Notes under the pieces: model-generated
What the model saw: only the letters and a program-made list of their open reading frames with translations
Databases searched by the model: none
Told to the model about the DNA's origin: nothing
Position numbers and translations under genes: made by a program
Assembly: GCA_036785325.1 (NCBI GenBank)
Contig: JAXIVH010000018.1
Location: forward strand, 5,399,222-5,463,221
DNA length: 64,000 nt
Direction of reading: 5' to 3'
From: Urophycis tenuis
Taxonomy: Eukaryota > Chordata > Actinopteri > Gadiformes > Phycidae
In this document: in pieces, positions 48,047-60,083 of the stretch
Numbering within the stretch: position 1 is the stretch's first letter
Layout of the letters: every line of letters begins with the position of its first letter

Positions 48047-48392
48047 AGCAAAAGCGAAGCTCTTGAGCCTCACCAAAATTGTGGTCATTTAATAATTAAG
48101 GCATGTATATTATAGCAACGGTTTGATCCAAATGTGAAGACGGTCTGCAGTTGCAATCTCATTGCGCCTCAGCAAAATGCAGGTCATTTAAGAGTGAATG
48201 CAGGTACATTTGTTGACTGCTTGCTCTACAACTTTAAATGGGATATTTTTTTAGCTCTAGATGGGTTGGCGTTGCATCTGCAAATGCCTACCAATGTTTA
48301 TGTGCGACACTTGCCTTCTTCAAATGCTTGTAGTTTTTCACTGATGACGGGCAACTTCCCTACTAATGTTGTAAAGCGCATCAGAGGCAAGA

Positions 48393-48465
48393 TGTTTCCG
48401 CCCGGTCTCGAACCAGGGACCTTTCGCGTGTTAGGCGAACGTGATAACCACTACACTACGGAAAC
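48393..48465 (-). tRNA. tRNA-Val(AAC), unit B
   Basis: As the other AAC genes, with T loop TTCGAGA in place of TTCGAAA. Acceptor arms GTTTCCG/CGGAAAC are perfect. Confidence 0.9.
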
Positions 48466-48851
48466 TGCAGAACTACAGTCCTTGAGCCTCTCCAAAAAAA
48501 TTGTCATTTTAACATTCATGTGGGAACATAAGTTGACTGTTTGCTACTCAGCTTTAGATAGTGTGGCTTTCCATTTTCCAATGCCTGTAGATGTTTACTC
48601 ATTCCAGGTGGCTTTCCTTATGTTGTTCTATAGTACATCAAAGGCAAGCTGATTCCGCCCGGTTACCAACCAGGGACCTTTTGCATGTTAGGGAGGCGTG
48701 GTATCCACTGCACTACACATCCTGCGCAATTATGCTTCTTGCACCCCTTTAGTTATGTGGTCATTTATGAATTCATAAAGGCACTGATATCAAAAGCATG
48801 CAATGTCTACTGAAATTAGGAAATGTTTCGCCAAACTGCTGGTGAACAGCT

Positions 48852-48924
48852 GTTTCTGTAGTGTAGTGGTTATCACGTTCGCCTCACACGCGAAAGGTCC
48901 CCGGTTCGAAACCGGGCAGAAACA
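48852..48924 (+). tRNA. tRNA-Val(CAC), unit B
   Basis: Consensus CAC gene with T loop TTCGAAA and perfect acceptor arms. It is followed by AAGTCTTACC, with no T4 run. Confidence 0.92.
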
Positions 48925-49662
48925 AGTCTTACCGCACACATTTAAATGTATGAGATAGGAACTAATTGAACATTGCTGACTACTACTCCAATCGCGCCAT
49001 CTTGTTGGCATTCCATCTCCCCATGCCTCGAGACCTCTACTCATGAAGGATCAAGGGGAAAACAAGTTGTACCGGCATCATTTTGACCTTTGATACCGGA
49101 ACTTGATGAGCATTAGCTGACCGCTTGATCCAAATGGGCAGTTTGGAGTTCCATCTTCAAATGCCTGTCAATGTTCACTTGTGGTGGTTTGTATTCCATT
49201 GCCTGTAGATTGTTACTCATCATATGTGGCTGTCCTATTAATCTTCCAAAGTTGGTAAAAGTAAAGATCACCAAGTTTTGAACAGGGGACCTTTGACGCG
49301 TAAGTCAAACGTGATAACCACTTACAATGGAAACTGCACAATTCAGCTTCTTGTGCCTCATCGAAAATGTGGTCATTCATGAAGGTGCTGAAATGGAAAA
49401 CCTGCAATGTCCACTGAAATGATGACAATGTTCCACAAAGTCGATGCAAACAGATGTTTCTGTAGTGTAGTGGTTACCACTTACGAATTGATGTAGGTAC
49501 ATTGGCCGAGCGCTTGCTCCAACGCTTCAGACAGGGGTGCTTTACATCTGCCAATGCCTATCGATGTTTACTGGTGGCAGATTCCATCTTACAATGGCTA
49601 CAGCTGTTTCTTCATGATATCTGGCTTCCCTGTTTGTGTTCTAAAGTGTATCATAGGCAAAA

Positions 49663-49735
49663 TGCTTCCGCCCAGTTTTGAACTGGGGACCTTTCGCATG
49701 TAAGGCGAACGTGATAACCACTACACCACGGAAAC
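49663..49735 (-). tRNA. tRNA-Val(TAC), unit B
   Basis: The acceptor 3' arm reads CGGAAGC instead of CGGAAAC, turning one pair into T/G. The rest is consensus. Confidence 0.87.
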
Positions 49736-50081
49736 AGCAAAAGCGAAGCTCTTGAGCCTCACCAAAATGGTGGTCATTTAATAATTAAGGCATGTATATT
49801 ATAGCAACGGTTTGATCCAAATGTGAAGACGGTCTGCAGTTGCAATCTCATTGCGCCTCAGCAAAATGCAGGTCATTTAAGAGTGAATGCAGGTACATTT
49901 GTTGACTGCTTGCTCTACAACTTTAAATGGGATATTTTTTTAGCTCTAGATGGGTTGGCGTTGCATCTGCAAATGCCTACCAATGTTTATGTGCGACACT
50001 TGCCTTCTTCAAATGCTTGTAGTTTTTCACTGATGACGGGCAACTTCCCTACTAATGTTGTAAAGCGCATCAGAGGCAAGA

Positions 50082-50154
50082 TGTTTCCGCCCGGTTTCGA
50101 ACCAGGGACCTTTCGCGTGTTAGGCGAACGTGATAACCACTACACTACGGAAAC
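50082..50154 (-). tRNA. tRNA-Val(AAC), unit C
   Basis: Consensus AAC gene of the array: perfect acceptor arms, T loop TTCGAAA. Confidence 0.92.
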
Positions 50155-50540
50155 TGCAGAACTACAGTCCTTGAGCATCTCCAAAAAAATTGTCATTTTA
50201 AAATTCATGTGGGAACATAAGTTGACTGTTTGCTACTCAGCTTTAGATAGTGTGGCGTTCCATTTTCCAATGCCTGTAGATGTTTACTCATTCCAGGTGG
50301 CTTTCCTTATGTTGTTCTATAGTACATCATAGGCAAGCTGATTCCGCCCGGTTACCAACCAGGGACCTTTTGCATGTTAGGGAGGCGTGGTATCCACTGC
50401 ACTACACATCCTGCGCAATTATGCTTCTTGCACCCCTTTAGTTATGTGGTCATTTATGAATTCATAAAGGCACTGATATCAAAAGCATGCAATGTCTACT
50501 GAAATTAGGAAATGTTTAGCCAAACTGCTGGTAAACAGCT

Positions 50541-50613
50541 GTTTCTGTAGTGTAGTGGTTATCACGTTCGCCTCACACGCGAAAGGTCCCCGGTTCGAAA
50601 CCGGGCAGAAACA
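50541..50613 (+). tRNA. tRNA-Val(CAC), unit C
   Basis: Consensus gene body. It is followed by AAGTTTTGCC, so a TTTT lies close downstream, as in unit A. Confidence 0.92.
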
Positions 50614-51350
50614 AGTTTTGCCATACACATTTGAATGCATGGATAGGAACTAATTGAACATTGCTGACTACTACTCCAATCGCGCCATCTTGTTGGCATT
50701 CCATCTCCCCATGCCTCGAGACCTCTACTCATGAAGGATCAAGGGGAAAACAAATTGTACCGGCATCATTTTGACCTTTGATACCGGAACTTGATGAGCA
50801 TTAGCTGACCGCTTGATCCAAATGGGCAGTTTGGAGTTCCATCTTCAAATGCCTGTCAATGTTCACTTGTGGTGGTTTGTATTCCATTGCCTGTAGATCG
50901 TTACTCATCATATGTGGCTGTCCTATTAATCTTCCAAAGTTGGTAAAAGTAAAGATCACCCAGTTTTGAACAGGGGACCTTTGACGCGTAAGTCAAACGT
51001 GATAACCATTTACAATGGAAACTGCACAATTCAGCTTCTTGTGCCTCATCGAAAATGTGGTCATTCATGAAGGTGCTGAAATGGAAAACCTGCAATGTCC
51101 ACTGAAATGATGACAATGTTCCACAAAGTCGATGCAAACAGATGTTTCTGTAGTGTAGTGGTTACCACTTACGAATTGATGTAGGTACATTGGCCGAGCG
51201 CTTGCTCCAACGCTTCAGACAGGGGTGCTTTACATCTGCCAATGCCTATCGATGTTTACTGGTGGCAGATTCCATCTTACAATGGCTACAGCTGTTTCTT
51301 CATGATATCTGGCTTCCCTGTTTGTGTTCTAAAGTGTATCATAGGCAAGA

Positions 51351-51423
51351 TGTTTCCGCCCAGTTTTGAACTGGGGACCTTTCGCATGTAAGGCGAACGT
51401 GATAACCACTACACCACGGAAAT
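51351..51423 (-). tRNA. tRNA-Val(TAC), unit C
   Basis: The first base is A instead of G, which breaks the first acceptor pair. The remainder is consensus. Confidence 0.82.
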
Positions 51424-51762
51424 AGCAAAAGCGAAGCTCTTGAGCCTCACCAAAATTGTGGTCATTTAATAATTAAGGCATGTATATTATAGCAACGGTT
51501 TGATTCAAATGTGAAGACGGTCTGCAGTTGCAATCTCATTGCGCCTCAGCAAAATGCAGGTCATTTAAGAGTGAATGCAGGTACATTTGTTGACTGCTTG
51601 CTCTACAACTTTAAATGGGATATTTTTTTTTAGCTCTAGATGGGTTGGCGTTGCATCTGCAAATGCCTACCAATGTTTATGTGCGACACTTGCCTTCTTC
51701 AAATGCTTCACTGATGACAGGCAACTTCCCTACTAATGTTGTAAAGCGCATCAGAGGCAAGA

Positions 51763-51835
51763 TGTTTCCGCCCGGTTTCGAACCAGGGACCTTTCGCGTG
51801 TTAGGCGAACGTGATAACCACTACACTACGGAAAC
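51763..51835 (-). tRNA. tRNA-Val(AAC), unit D
   Basis: Consensus AAC gene. Confidence 0.92.
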
Positions 51836-52221
51836 TGCAGAACTACAGTCCTTGAGCCTCTCCAAAAAAATTGTCATTTTAAAATTCATGTGGGAACATA
51901 AGTTGACTGTTTGCTACTCAGCTTTAGATAGTGTGGCGTTCCATTTTCCAATGCCTGTAGATGTTTACTCATTCCAGGTGGCTTTCCTTATGTTGTTCTA
52001 TAGTACATCAAAGGCAAGCTGATTCCGCCCGGTTACCAACCAGGGACCTTTTGCATGTTAGGGAGGCGTGGTATCCACTGCACTACACATCCTGCGCAAT
52101 TATGCTTCTTGCACCCCTTTAGTTATGTGGTCATTTATGAATTCATAAAGGCACTGATATCAAAAGCATGCAATGTCTACTGAAATTAGGAAATGTTTCG
52201 CCAAACTGCTGGTAAACAGCT

Positions 52222-52294
52222 GTTTCTGTAGTGTAGTGGTTATCACGTTCGCCTCACACGCGAAAGGTCCCCGGTTCGAAACCGGGCAGAAACA
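52222..52294 (+). tRNA. tRNA-Val(CAC), unit D
   Basis: Consensus CAC gene. Confidence 0.92.
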
Positions 52295-53032
52295 AGTCTT
52301 ACCGCACACATTTAAATGTATGAGATAGGAACTAGTTGAACATTGCTGACTACTACTCCAATCGCGCCATCTTGTTGGCATTCCATCTCCCCATGCCTCG
52401 AGACCTCTACTCATGAAGGATCAAGGGGAAAACAAGTTGTACCGGCATCATTTTGACCTTTGATACCGGAACTTGATGAGCATTAGCTGACCGCTTGATC
52501 CAAATGGGCAGTTTGGAGTTCCATCTTCAAATGCCTGTCAATGTTCACTTGTGGTGGTTTGTATTCCATTGCCTGTAGATCGTTACTCATCATATGTGGC
52601 TGTCCTATTAATCTTCCAAAGTTGGTAAAAGTAAAGATCACCCAGTTTTGAACAGGGGACATTTGACGCGTAAGTCAAACGTGATAACCACTTACAATGG
52701 AAACTGCACAATTCAGCTTCTTGTGCCTCATCGAAAATGTGGTCATTCATGAAGGTGCTGAAATGGAAAACCTGCAATGTCCACTGAAATGATGACAATG
52801 TTCCACAAAGTCGATGCAAACAGATGTTTCTGTAGTGTAGTGGTTACCACTTACGAATTGATGTAGGTACATTGGCCGAGCGCTTGCTCCAACGCTTCAG
52901 ACAGGGGTGCTTTACATCTGCCAATGCCTATCGATGTTTACTGGTGGCAGATTCCATCTTACAATGGCTACAGCTGTTTCTTCATGATATCTGGCTTCCC
53001 TGTTTGTGTTCTAAAGTGTATCATAGGCAAGA

Positions 53033-53105
53033 TGTTTCCGCCCAGTTGTGAACTTGGGACCTTTCGCATGTAAGGCGAACGTGATAACCACTACACCACG
53101 GAAAC
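53033..53105 (-). tRNA. tRNA-Val(TAC), unit D
   Basis: The T arm is CCAAG against CTGGG (one A/G mismatch) with loop TTCACAA. It is the most changed TAC gene and may be weakened. Confidence 0.78.
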
Positions 53106-53399
53106 AGCAAAAGCGAAGCTCTTGAGCCTCACCAAAATTGTGGTCATTTAATAATTAAGGCATGTATATTATAGCAACGGTTTGATCCAAATGTGAAGAC
53201 GGTCTGCAGTTGCAATCTCATTGCGCCTCAGCAAAATGCAGGTCATTTAAGAGTGAATGCAGGTACATTTGTTGACTGCTTGCTCTACAACTTTAAATGG
53301 GATATTTTTTTTAGCTCTAGATGGGTTGGCGTTGCATCTGCAAATGCCTGATGACGGGCAACTTCCCTACTAATGTTGTAAAGCGCATCAGAGGCAAGA

Positions 53400-53472
53400 T
53401 GTTTCCGCCCGGTTTCGAACCAGGGACCTTTCGCGTGTTAGGCGAACGTGATAACCACTACACTACGGAAAC
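53400..53472 (-). tRNA. tRNA-Val(AAC), unit E
   Basis: Consensus AAC gene. Its 3' flank is shortened by the 53-bp deletion at 53349. Confidence 0.92.
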
Positions 53473-53858
53473 TGCAGAACTACAGTCCTTGAGCCTCTCC
53501 AAAAAAATTGTCATTTTAAAATTCATGTGGGAACATAAGTTGACTGTTTGCTACTCAGCTTTAGATAGTGTGGCGTTCCATTTTCCAATGCCTGTAGATG
53601 TTTACTCATTCCAGGTGGCTTTCCTTATGTTGTTCCATAGTACATCAAAGGCAAGCTGATTCCGCCCGGTTAGCAACCAGGGACCTTTTGCATGTTAGGG
53701 AGGCGTGGTATCCACTGCACTACACATCCTGCGCAATTATGCTTCTTGCACCCCTTTAGTTATGTGGTCATTTATGAATTCATAAAGGCACTGATATCAA
53801 AAGCATGCAATGTCTACTGAAATTAGGAAATGTTTCGCCAAACTACTGGTAAACAGCT

Positions 53859-53931
53859 GTTTCTGTAGTGTAGTGGTTATCACGTTCGCCTCACACGCGA
53901 AAGGTCCCCGGTTCGAAACCGGGCAGAAACA
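53859..53931 (+). tRNA. tRNA-Val(CAC), unit E
   Basis: Consensus CAC gene. Confidence 0.92.
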
Positions 53932-54669
53932 AGTCTTACCGCACACATTTAAATGTATGAGATAGGTACTAATTGAACATTGCTGACTACTACTCCAATC
54001 GCGCCATCTTGTTGGCATTCCATCTCCCCATGCCTCGAGACCTCTACTCATGAAGGATCAAGGGGAAAACAAGTTGTACCGGCATCATTTTGACCTTTGA
54101 TAACGGAACTTGATGAGCATTAGCTGACCGCTTGATCCAAATGGGCAGTTTGGAGTTCCATCTTCAAATGCCTGTCAATGTTCACTTGTGGTGGTTTGTA
54201 TTCCATTGCCTGTAGATCGTTACTCATCATATGTGGCTGTCCTATTAATCTTCCAAAGTTGGTAAAAGTAAAGATCACCCAGTTTTGAACAGGGGACCTT
54301 TGACGCGTAAGTCAAACGTGATAACCACTTACAATGGAAACTGCACAATTCAGCTTCTTGTGCCTCATCGAAAATGTGGTCATTCATGAAGGTGCTGAAA
54401 TGGAAAACCTGCAATGTCCACTGAAATGATGGCAATGTTCCACAAAGTCGATGCAAACAGATGTTTCTGTAGTGTAGTGGTTACCACTTACGAATTGATG
54501 TAGGTACATTGGCCGAGCGCTTGCTCCAACGCTTCAGGCAGGGGTGCTTTACATCTGCCAATGCCTATCGATGTTTACTGGTGGCAGATTCCATCTTACA
54601 ATGGCTACAGCTGTTTCTTCATGATATCTGGCTTCCCTGTTTGTGTTCTAAAGTGTATCATAGGCAAGA

Positions 54670-54742
54670 TGTTTCCGCCCAGTTTTGAACTGGGGACCTT
54701 TCGCATGTAAGGCGAACGTGATAACCACTACACCACGGAAAC
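54670..54742 (-). tRNA. tRNA-Val(TAC), unit E
   Basis: Consensus TAC gene: 5' arm GTTTCCG, 3' arm CGGAAAC. Confidence 0.9.
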
Positions 54743-55088
54743 AGCAAAAGCGAAGCTCTTGAGCCTCACCAAAATTGTGGTCATTTAATAATTAAGGCAT
54801 GTATATTATAGCAACGGTTTGATCCAAATGTGAAGACGGTCTGCAGTTGCAATCTCATTGCGCCTCAGCAAAATGCAGGTCATTTAAGAGTGAATGCAGG
54901 TACATTTGTTGACTGCTTGCTCTACAACTTTAAATGGGATATTTTTTTAGCTCTAGATGGGTTGGCGTTGCATCTGCAAATGCCTACCAATGTTTATGTG
55001 CGACACTTGCCTTCTTCAAATGTTTGTAGTTTTTCACTGATGACGGGCAACTTCCCTACTAATGTTGTAAAGCGCATCAGAGGCAAGA

Positions 55089-55161
55089 TGTTTCCGCCCG
55101 GTTTCGAACCAGGGACCTTTCGCGTGTTAGGCGAACGTGATAACCACTACACTACGGAAAC
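55089..55161 (-). tRNA. tRNA-Val(AAC), unit F
   Basis: Consensus AAC gene. Confidence 0.92.
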
Positions 55162-55547
55162 TGCAGAACTACAGTCCTTGAGCCTCTCCAAAAAAATTGT
55201 CATTTTAAAATTCATGTGGGAACATAAGTTGACTGTTTGCTACTCAGCTTTAGATAGTGTGGCGTTCCATTTTCCAATGCCTGTAGATGTTTACTCATTC
55301 CAGGTGGCTTTCCTTATGTTGTTCCATAGTACATCAAAGGCAAGCTGATTCCGCCCGGTTACCAACCAGGGACCTTTTGCATGTTAGGGAGGCGTGGTAT
55401 CCACTGCACTACACATCCTGCGCAATTATGCTTCTTGCACCCCTTTAGTTATGTGGTCATTTATGAATTCATAAAGGCACTGATATCAAAAGCATGCAAT
55501 GTCTACTGAAGTTAGGAAATGTTTCGCCAAACTGCTGGTAAACAGCT

Positions 55548-55620
55548 GTTTCTGTAGTGTAGTGGTTATCACGTTCGCCTCACACGCGAAAGGTCCCCGG
55601 TTCGAAACCGGGCAGAAACA
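55548..55620 (+). tRNA. tRNA-Val(CAC), unit F
   Basis: Consensus CAC gene. Confidence 0.92.
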
Positions 55621-56358
55621 AGTCTTACCGCACACATTTAAATGTATGAGATAGGAACTAATTGAACATTGCTGACTACTACTCCAATCGCGCCATCTTG
55701 TTGGCATTCCATCTCCCCATGCCTCGAGACCTCTACTCATGAAGGATCAAGGGCAAAACAAGTTGTACCGGCATCATTTTGACCTTTGATACCGGAACTT
55801 GATGAGCATTAGCTGACCGCTTGATCCAAATGGGCAGTTTGGAGTTCCATCTTCAAATGCCTGTCAATGTTCACTTGTGGTGGTTTGTATTCCATTGCCT
55901 GTAGATCGTTACTCATCATATGTGGCTGTCCTATTAATCTTCCAAAGTTGGTAAAAGTAAAGATCACCCAGTTTTGAACAGGGGACCTTTGACGCGTAAG
56001 TCAAACGTGATAACCACTTACAATGGAAACTGCACAATTCAGCTTCTTGTGCCTCATCGAAAATGTGGTCATTCATGAAGGTGCTGAAATGGAAAACCTG
56101 CAATGTCCACTGAAATGATGACAATGTTCCACAAAGTCGATGCAAACAGATGTTTCTGTAGTGTAGTGGTTACCACTTACGAATTGATGTAGGTACATTG
56201 GCCGAGCGCTTGCTCCAACGCTTCAGACAGGGGTGCTTTACATCTGCCAATGCCTATCGATGTTTACTGGTGGCAGATTCCATCTTACAATGGCTACAGC
56301 TGTTTCTTCATGATATCTGGCTTCCCTGTTTGTGTTCTAAAGTGTATCATAGGCAAGA

Positions 56359-56431
56359 TGTTTCCGCCCAGTTTTGAACTGGGGACCTTTCGCATGTAAG
56401 GCGAACGTGATAACCACTACACCACGGAAAC
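56359..56431 (-). tRNA. tRNA-Val(TAC), unit F
   Basis: Consensus TAC gene. Confidence 0.9.
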
Positions 56432-56777
56432 AGCAAAAGCGAAGCTCTTGAGCCTCACCAAAATTGTGGTCATTTAATAATTAAGGCATGTATATTATAG
56501 CAACGGTTTGATCCAAATGTGAAGACGGTCTGCAGTTGCAATCTCATTGCGCCTCAGCAAAATGCAGGTCATTTAAGAGTGAATGCAGGTACATTTGTTG
56601 ACTGCTTGCTCTACAACTTTAAATGGGATATTTTTTTAGCTCTAGATGGGTTGGCGTTGCATCTGCAAATGCCTACCAATGTTTATGTGCGACACTTGCC
56701 TTCTTCAAATGCTTGTAGTTTTTCACTGATGACGGGCAACTTCCCTACTAATGTTGTAAAGCGCATCAGAGGCAAGA

Positions 56778-56850
56778 TGTTTCCGCCCGGTTTCGAACCA
56801 GGGACCTTTCGCGTGTTAGGCGAACGCGATAACCACTACACTACGGAAAC
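56778..56850 (-). tRNA. tRNA-Val(AAC), unit G
   Basis: D-arm variant TTATCGCG for TTATCACG, keeping a wobble pair. It is shared with units I and K. Confidence 0.9.
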
Positions 56851-57236
56851 TGCAGAGCTACAGTCCTTGAGCCTCTCCAAAAAAATTGTCATTTTAACAT
56901 TCATGTGGGAACATAAGTTGACTGTTTGCTACTCAGCTTTAGATAGTGTGGCGTTCCATTTTCCAATGCCTGTAGATGTTTACTCATTCCAGGTGGCTTT
57001 TCTTATGTTGTTCTATAGTACATCAAAGGCAAGCTGATTCCGCCCGGTTACCAACCAGGGACCTTTTGCATGTTAGGGAGGCGTGGTATCCACTGCACTA
57101 CACATCCTGCGCAATTATGCTTCTTGCACCCCTTTAGTTATGTGGTCATTTATGAATTCATAAAGGCACTGATATCAAAAGCATGCAATGTCTACTGAAA
57201 TTAGGAAATGTTTCGCCAAACTGCTGGTAAACAGCT

Positions 57237-57309
57237 GTTTCTGTAGTGTAGTGGTTATCACGTTCGCCTCACACGCGAAAGGTCCCCGGTTCGAAACCGG
57301 GCAGAAACA
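57237..57309 (+). tRNA. tRNA-Val(CAC), unit G
   Basis: Consensus CAC gene. Confidence 0.92.
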
Positions 57310-58047
57310 AGTCTTACCGCACACATTTAAATGTATGAGATAGGAACTAATTGAACATTGCTGACTACTACTCCAATCGCGCCATCTTGTTGGCATTCCA
57401 TCTCCCCATGCCTCGAGACCTCTACTCATGAAGGATCAAGGGGAAAACAAGTTGTACCGGCATCATTTTGACCTTTGATACCGGAACTTGATGAGCATTA
57501 GCTGACCGCTTGATCCAAATGGGCAGTTTGGAGTTCCATCTTCAAATGCCTGTCAATGTTCACTTGTGGTGGTTTGTATTCCATTGCCTGTAGATCGTTA
57601 CTCATCATATGTGGCTGTCCTATTAATCTTCCAAAGTTGGTAAAAGTAAAGATCACCCAGTTTTGAACAGGGGACCTTTGACGCGTAAGTCAAACGTGAT
57701 AACCACTTACAATGGAAACTGCACAATTCAGCTTCTTGTGCCTCATCGAAAATGTGGTCATTCATGAAGGTGCTGAAATGGAAAACCTGCAATGTCCACT
57801 GAAATGATGGCAATGTTCCACAAAGTCGATGCAAACAGATGTTTCTGTAGTGTAGTGGTTACCACTTACGAATTGATGTAGGTACATTGGCCGAGCGCTT
57901 GCTCCAACGCTTCAGACAGGGGTGCTTTACATCTGCCAATGCCTATCGATGTTTACTGGTGGCAGATTCCATCTTACAATGGCTACAGCTGTTTCTTCAT
58001 GATATCTGGCTTCCCTGTTTGTGTTCTAAAGTGTATCATAGGCAAGA

Positions 58048-58120
58048 TGTTTCCGCCCAGTTTTGAACTGGGGACCTTTCGCATGTAAGGCGAACGTGAT
58101 AACCACTACACCACGGAAAC
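58048..58120 (-). tRNA. tRNA-Val(TAC), unit G
   Basis: Consensus TAC gene. Confidence 0.9.
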
Positions 58121-58466
58121 AGCAAAAGCGAAGCTCTTGAGCCTCACCAAAATTGTGGTCATTTAATAATTAAGGCATGTATATTATAGCAACGGTTTGA
58201 TCCAAATGTGAAGACGGTCTGCAGTTGCAATCTCATTGCGCCTCAGCAAAATGCAGGTCATTTAAGAGTGAATGCAGGTACATTTGTTGACTGCTTGCTC
58301 TACAACTTTAAATGGGATATTTTTTTAGCTCTAGATGGGTTGGCGTTGCATCTGCAAATGCCTACCAATGTTTATGTGCGACACTTGCCTTCTTCAAATG
58401 TTTGTAGTTTTTCACTGATGACGGGCAACTTCCCTACTAATGTTGTAAAGCGCATCAGAGGCAAGA

Positions 58467-58539
58467 TGTTTCCGCCCGGTTTCGAACCAGGGACCTTTCG
58501 CGTGTTAGGCGAACGTGATAACCACTACACTACGGAAAC
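58467..58539 (-). tRNA. tRNA-Val(AAC), unit H
   Basis: Consensus AAC gene. Confidence 0.92.
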
Positions 58540-58925
58540 TGCAGAACTACAGTCCTTGAGCCTCTCCAAAAAAATTGTCATTTTAAAATTCATGTGGGAA
58601 CATAAGTTGACTGTTTGCTACTCAGCTTTAGATAGTGTGGCGTTCCATTTTCCAATGCCTGTAGATGTTTACTCATTCCAGGTGGCTTTCCTTATGTTGT
58701 TCCATAGTACAGCAAAGGCAAGCTGATTCCGCCCGGTTACCAACCAGGGACCTTTTGCATGTTAGGGAGGCGTGGTATCCACTGCACTACACATCCTGCG
58801 CAATTATGCTTCTTGCACCCCTTTAGTTATGTGGTCATTTATGAATTCATAAAGGCACTGATATCAAAAGCATGCAATGTCTACTGAAGTTAGGAAATGT
58901 TTCGCCAAACTGCTGGTAAACAGCT

Positions 58926-58998
58926 GTTTCTGTAGTGTAGTGGTTATCACGTTCGCCTCACACGCGAAAGGTCCCCGGTTCGAAACCGGGCAGAAACA
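58926..58998 (+). tRNA. tRNA-Val(CAC), unit H
   Basis: Consensus CAC gene. The SINE begins 42 bp downstream. Confidence 0.92.
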
Positions 58999-59039
58999 AG
59001 TCTTACCGCACACATTTAAATGTATGAGATTGAACATTG

Positions 59040-59317
59040 AAGAAGAAGAAGAAGAATTACTGATTTGATCCCGTGAGGGAAATTTGGTCTTCTGCATTTA
59101 ACCCAATTGTGAATTAGTGACACACTCAGAACACAGTGATGGTGAAGCACACACTTAAACCCGATGCAGTGAGCTGCCTGCAACAGCGGCGCTCGGGGAG
59201 CAGTGAGGGGTTAGGTGCCTTGCTCAAGGGCACTTCAGCCATGCGCACTGGTCGGGGTTCGAACCGGCCACCCTCCGGTTACAAATCCAAAGCCCTAACC
59301 AGTAGGCCGGCTGCCCC
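59040..59317 (-). mobile_element. SINE inserted in array unit H
   Basis: Same family and orientation as 6911-7160: GAA-rich tail at 59040-59055 and a head at 59317 reading TGGGGCAGCCGGCCTACTGG on the minus strand. It is flanked by ACATTG at 59034-59039 and 59318-59323, a probable short target duplication. It is absent from all other units. Confidence 0.85.
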
Positions 59318-60010
59318 ACATTGCTGACTACTACTCCAATCGCGGCATCTTGTTGGCATTCCATCTCCCCATGCCTCGAGACCTCTACTCATGAAGGATC
59401 AAGGGGAAAACAAGTTGTACCGGCATCATTTTGACCTTTGATACCGGAACTTGATGAGCATTAGCTGACCGCTTGATCCAAATGGGCAGTTTGGAGTTCC
59501 ATCTTCAAATGCCTGTCAATGTTCACTTGTGGTGGTTTGTATTCCATTGCCTGTAGATCGTTACTCATCATATGTGGCTGTCCTATTAATCTTCCAAAGT
59601 TGGTAAAAGTAAAGATCACCCAGTTTTGAACAGGGGACCTTTGACGCGTAAGTCAAACGTGATAACCACTTACAATGGAAACTGCACAATTCAGCTTCTT
59701 GTGCCTCATCGAAAATGTGGTCATTCATGAAGGTGCTGAAATGGAAAACCTGCAATGTCCACTGAAATGATGGCAATGTTCCACAAAGTCGATGCAAACA
59801 GATGTTTCTGTAGTGTAGTGGTTACCACTTACGAATTGATGTAGGTACATTGGCCGAGCGCTTGCTCCAACGCTTCAGACAGGGGTGCTTTACATCTGCC
59901 AATGCCTATCGATGTTTACTGGTGGCAGATTCCATCTTACAATGGCTACAGCTGTTTCTTCATGATATCTGGCTTCCCTGTTTGTGTTCTAAAGTGTATC
60001 ATAGGCAAGA

Positions 60011-60083
60011 TGTTTCCGCCCAGTTTTGAACTGGGGACCTTTCGCATGTAAGGCGAACGTGATAACCACTACACCACGGAAAC
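60011..60083 (-). tRNA. tRNA-Val(TAC), unit H
   Basis: Consensus TAC gene. Confidence 0.9.

Larger units (their letters stand above)
46705..48392. repeat. Array unit A
   Basis: Decayed tRNA copies at 46962-47034 (AAC-like, -) and 47573-47645 (TAC-like, -); 5' half-tRNA at 47767-47796 (+). It is the most divergent unit, as expected at an array edge: its CAC gene flank reads AAGTTTTGCCATAC instead of AAGTCTTACCGCAC. Confidence 0.95.
48393..50081. repeat. Array unit B
   Basis: Decayed tRNA copies at 48650-48722 and 49262-49334; half-tRNA from 49456. It shares TTTTAACATTCATG with units G and I. Confidence 0.95.
50082..51762. repeat. Array unit C
   Basis: Decayed tRNA copies at 50339-50411 and 50950-51022; half-tRNA from 51144. 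It has the TTTTGCC flank after the CAC gene, as in A. Net 8 bp shorter, with GTAGTTTTT lost near 51709. Confidence 0.95.
51763..53399. repeat. Array unit D
   Basis: Decayed tRNA copies at 52020-52092 and 52632-52704; half-tRNA from 52826. A deletion of about 53 bp near 53349 removes the segment between CAAATGCCT and GATGACGGG. Confidence 0.95.
53400..55088. repeat. Array unit E
   Basis: Decayed tRNA copies at 53657-53729 and 54269-54341; half-tRNA from 54463. Full-length 1689 bp. Confidence 0.95.
55089..56777. repeat. Array unit F
   Basis: Decayed tRNA copies at 55346-55418 and 55958-56030; half-tRNA from 56152. It carries the F/H/J marker set: CAAATGTTTG just before its AAC gene, TGAAGTTAGGAAATG and TTCCATAG. 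Confidence 0.95.
56778..58466. repeat. Array unit G
   Basis: Decayed tRNA copies at 57035-57107 and 57647-57719; half-tRNA from 57841. It carries the G/I marker set: GCGATAACC in the AAC gene, GCAGAGCTACAG and TTTTAACATTC. Confidence 0.95.
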
